Positions 61,263 to 64,000 of a stretch of 64,000 nt of DNA are shown one piece after another. The notes beneath the pieces are model-generated. The model searched no databases. It worked only from the letters and a program-made list of their open reading frames with translations, and was not told the DNA's origin. The stretch is from Zingiber officinale (lineage: Eukaryota; Streptophyta; Magnoliopsida; Zingiberales; Zingiberaceae). The stretch covers positions 38,378,202 to 38,442,201 of the forward strand of contig NC_055987.1 in NCBI RefSeq assembly GCF_018446385.1. The letters are read 5' to 3'. Each line of letters begins with the position of its first letter. Position 1 is the first letter of the stretch. Both the position numbers and the translations under genes were made by a program.

Positions 61263-64000
61263 TGTCACGCCCCAGGTAGTCCATGCCAGAAGAAATTTCG
61301 GCAACATCTCCCCTGTATGTGTGACAATATGAAACTTTCTACAATGTCCTCAGGGCCACATATACATCGGCCAATATGGCCGGAACAATAACAATAAAAA
61401 ATAAAAGTACAATAAGCAAGCATCCACGCAGTTTAATAGTAACAACGAAACTAAAGCAAATATAAGGAAATCATCGCAAAAATTCTACTCAACTACACCC
61501 ATAAAGCACAAATCTGATATCCTACTCAACTACACCCATAAAACACAAAACCGATATCCTACTCAACTACACCATAAAACACAAAATTCCAGCATACATC
61601 CAAATGAAAACTCATCGACAAATAACAAAACGTATAAGATCCAAATGTCAAAAGCTACAAGTCTGAAAACATAGTCTAACATAATAAGAAAATCGAAATG
61701 TGCGAACTCGTCGCGACGCGCAGTGGTGGGGACTAGCGACTGGAACCTCCTAAACAGCCTCAACCTGAAAATGGTAATAACGGGGTGTGAGTCTAACACT
61801 CAGCGGATACCTAGTTGACATGCATAGTAAATAATAACCAGCAGTAATAAATATACATACAATCTCGTGGATATCATATAGAAAATGCAAAACTGTAAAA
61901 CAAAGGAGTATCTATACTAACCAGGACCTGGGTATAATAATATCAAGGCCGTCAGACCCAGAGTATCGTAAATACTGTATGCATGTCAAACATTGCATCC
62001 ATCCAATATGCAGCATATAAAGTGCAGCAAATACAAGTAATAAATGCATATCCTGTATGCATGTCAAACAATGCATCCACCGAAAATGCAGCATATAAAG
62101 TACAGCAACCACAAGCAATAAATGCATATAATGCATATGATGCCATAACATGTCCTAGTGATGTCAATCAGCCATCTCACACACGATGGTGAGACCGAGT
62201 GGGTAGGACTGTGACAACCGTGCACTCTGTCGTCACTGCTCCTGATGAGTGACCGAGTAGACGGGATGATGTCGGAGTACACCTATCCTCCTACCCCAAA
62301 TCATAAGTGGGGAGCGCAATGCTCTCATCTCCCTGAGCCAGTCCAGAGGAGAGATTCCTGCCGGCTACCACACTGCGTCACACTACCCATGAGCGAACCA
62401 ACGGAGCCAAATAGAGCAACCTGCTGCACACACCATGCCTGAATAAAAACCACTAACCCATGAGTGGTTGTGTGTGCAGATGCGCTTAACAATAATGGAG
62501 CCGACTATCGCACAGCATATAATCATGCGAGATGGTGCATGACACTAAGCATAGAAATATCCTGATCCTATCTACCTCCATACAAACATGTACCATATAC
62601 GTGGATCAAATAATATGATCTAGGTACACAGGTTAGGTATGGTATCTAACCAGTCCGGTATATCATAGAGCATGACATGCCACTACCTCCATAACATAAA
62701 TAGTAAACAGGGCATGAACGCTAAACAAGTAACAAACAAATCATGCTCGGGAACAAATAGTGACATGCCGATGCAGATATAAACATAATTATTACTACTT
62801 GCTAAAATCTACTAAACATATCAACAAGACATATCAAAATAGATTGGTCAAGGTACCCGCCTCCAATATAGATAGAGCTAATCAACCTCTATGTCGAAGT
62901 GCTCGTCTCGAATCCGAATCCTGTAATAAATTGTATGGTTTAGCTAAATTTTATTATAAATAAAATAGCTAAACCAAAATCCTTATTCACCAGGAACCCT
63001 AATTATTCCAGATTCCCATTTTAGGTGTAACTACAGCAAGGATAAATTCCTCCTCTAATCAAATCCAAATAGTTATTCCTTCGACATTGGCATACTACAA
63101 TTATCCAATAACCAATCCATCCCTAAATAATCAATCTACTACATATTGAATCAAACCAATCCAAACAAACTCACCTACTTCGATCGTGCTAATGCTGACC
63201 CGCGATCGGAGAAGTTTGATGCTGTAAGTTTGGTGGTCGGAGTTGGATGACACTGCTGACCACCCAACGAATGCCCCAAATCAGATATCTAGCATGGTTC
63301 TAATGCCCAATTAGTAATCAATACATCCTCAACTATGTCGATCCGATGTCAAGCTAGACGCAGAGGAGAAATACGCTAAAGGTAGAGGTCTAGGGCACCA
63401 CAACATGCCCCTGTTCGTACCTGTAGAATACCAACTCGAGTTGAATCGTCGGCAGCTGGCTGGAGGGTAGATCAGGCGGTAGATCGACAGAGGCTGGAGT
63501 CGGAAGCTAGGGCATCGCAAGGAGGTGGCCGGCGCTGTTCCGTGCGGCGACGACGCACTGCAGAGGAAGAGGGCGACACCTAGGGCATCGATTGTGGCCC
63601 TTCCTTCCGACGATCGGGCGGTGGCTCGAGCTCTAGGGCTTCGCGTCGGCGCAAGGATGATCGGGGCAGAGGCTAAGAGGAAGAGAATCGACGCAAGGTA
63701 AAGGCTCGGCTCGAAGCTTTTGTACGCATAGGGGAGGAGAGGAGGCGTCGCAAGCGTTGGCGGAGTTGGTGCGTCGGTTGGGCGGCATTGGCACCGTAGG
63801 GCATGGGTCGGGTGAGGAAATGGGCACGCGAGGGAAGGAGGCGGAGAAAGAAAGGAAATAAAAGAAAGAAAAAAAAATTAAAAAGAAAAATCAAACATTT
63901 CCTCGCTTAAATAGGGTAGCCCAAACAGACTTTCCCGAGACCCAATTTTTATCCCCATAAACTCGTCCATACGGTCTCTGAAAAATTCCAGAAAAATTTC
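61263..64000 (-). repeat. Long LTR, family ending GGGGCGTGACA (copy 3), runs off the right edge
   Basis: It starts TGTCACGCCCC at 61,263, the reverse complement of the shared end. It is collinear with 53,260-55,989: the far end (63,880-64,000) corresponds to the first 200 bp of that LTR ('gaaatttttctgga', 'ggggataaaa', 'aggtctgttt'-like on the minus strand). It also matches 1,634-2,768 in the middle. A GC-rich leader part lies at 63,400-63,830, on whose minus strand several small ORFs are accidental. Short direct repeats occur at 61,484-61,575 ('ctactcaactacaccc' three times) and 61,980-62,110 ('gcatgtcaaaca(t/a)tgcatcca' twice). Confidence 0.65.

Noticed and set aside
61563-62282. Several minus-strand ORFs of 70-80 residues rich in Cys, Leu and Ile
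   Set aside because: They arise from short direct repeats within the long LTR and overlap in several frames.
1-64000. A new multi-gene biological system (defence, biosynthetic or regulatory cluster)
   Set aside because: Only one intact host gene is present; all other coding traces are retrotransposon parts or a pseudogene. The notable content is transposon structure, not a gene system.

Overview
The window is plant nuclear DNA. It has spliced genes with GT-AG introns, Ty1/copia and long-LTR retrotransposons, plant RTE-type LINEs, Au-type SINEs and small DNA transposons. The organism is probably a monocot; the style of the LTR families reminds me of Zingiberales, but that is an impression and not a result. 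There is no bacterial or viral operon structure.

One intact protein gene dominates the left half. It is an 11-exon gene on the + strand (CDS from 6,873 to 26,799) for a GBF-interacting protein 1-like (GIP1-like) protein. I placed all splice sites by reading; every intron is GT-AG, the phases agree at every junction, and the joined CDS is 2,499 nt (832 codons plus stop). Its introns are loaded with transposons: an almost full-length antisense RTE LINE carrying two Au SINEs (intron 8), a 231-bp LINE stub with a 21-bp target duplication (intron 9), a 42-bp LINE stub (intron 4), a hAT-like MITE (intron 6), fold-back repeats and a near-perfect 44-bp-arm hairpin (intron 4), and an unfamiliar 215-bp retroposon with a 17-bp target duplication (intron 10).

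Upstream (1-6,440) are pieces of long LTRs, a SIRE-like copia LTR, fold-back repeats and a Harbinger-type MITE that ends about 430 bp before the gene's start codon. Downstream (26,800-29,200) are the 3' end of the gene and inverted and direct repeats.

An intron-containing, truncated fructose-bisphosphate aldolase pseudogene (29,205-29,997) is cut off by a retrotransposon. From 29,998 to about 59,720 lies a nested stack. A TNT1-like copia element is present as a tandem LTR-internal-LTR-internal-LTR array. Its first internal region is interrupted by a Harbinger-type DNA element, which itself holds a 2.6-kb solo LTR with a perfect 5-bp target duplication. Its second internal region is split by a SIRE-like element that has gag but no pol and is rearranged inside. 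That SIRE-like element is in turn interrupted by a young 9.16-kb copia element on the minus strand (40,699-49,855, near-identical LTRs, 5-bp target duplication) and by a 2.73-kb solo LTR (53,260-55,989).

The right end (59,720-64,000) is a degenerate SIRE-like LTR with its primer binding site, then a third copy of the long 'GGGGCGTGACA' LTR family. Apart from the GIP1-like gene I see no functional host gene; every retrotransposon reading frame has at least one break.
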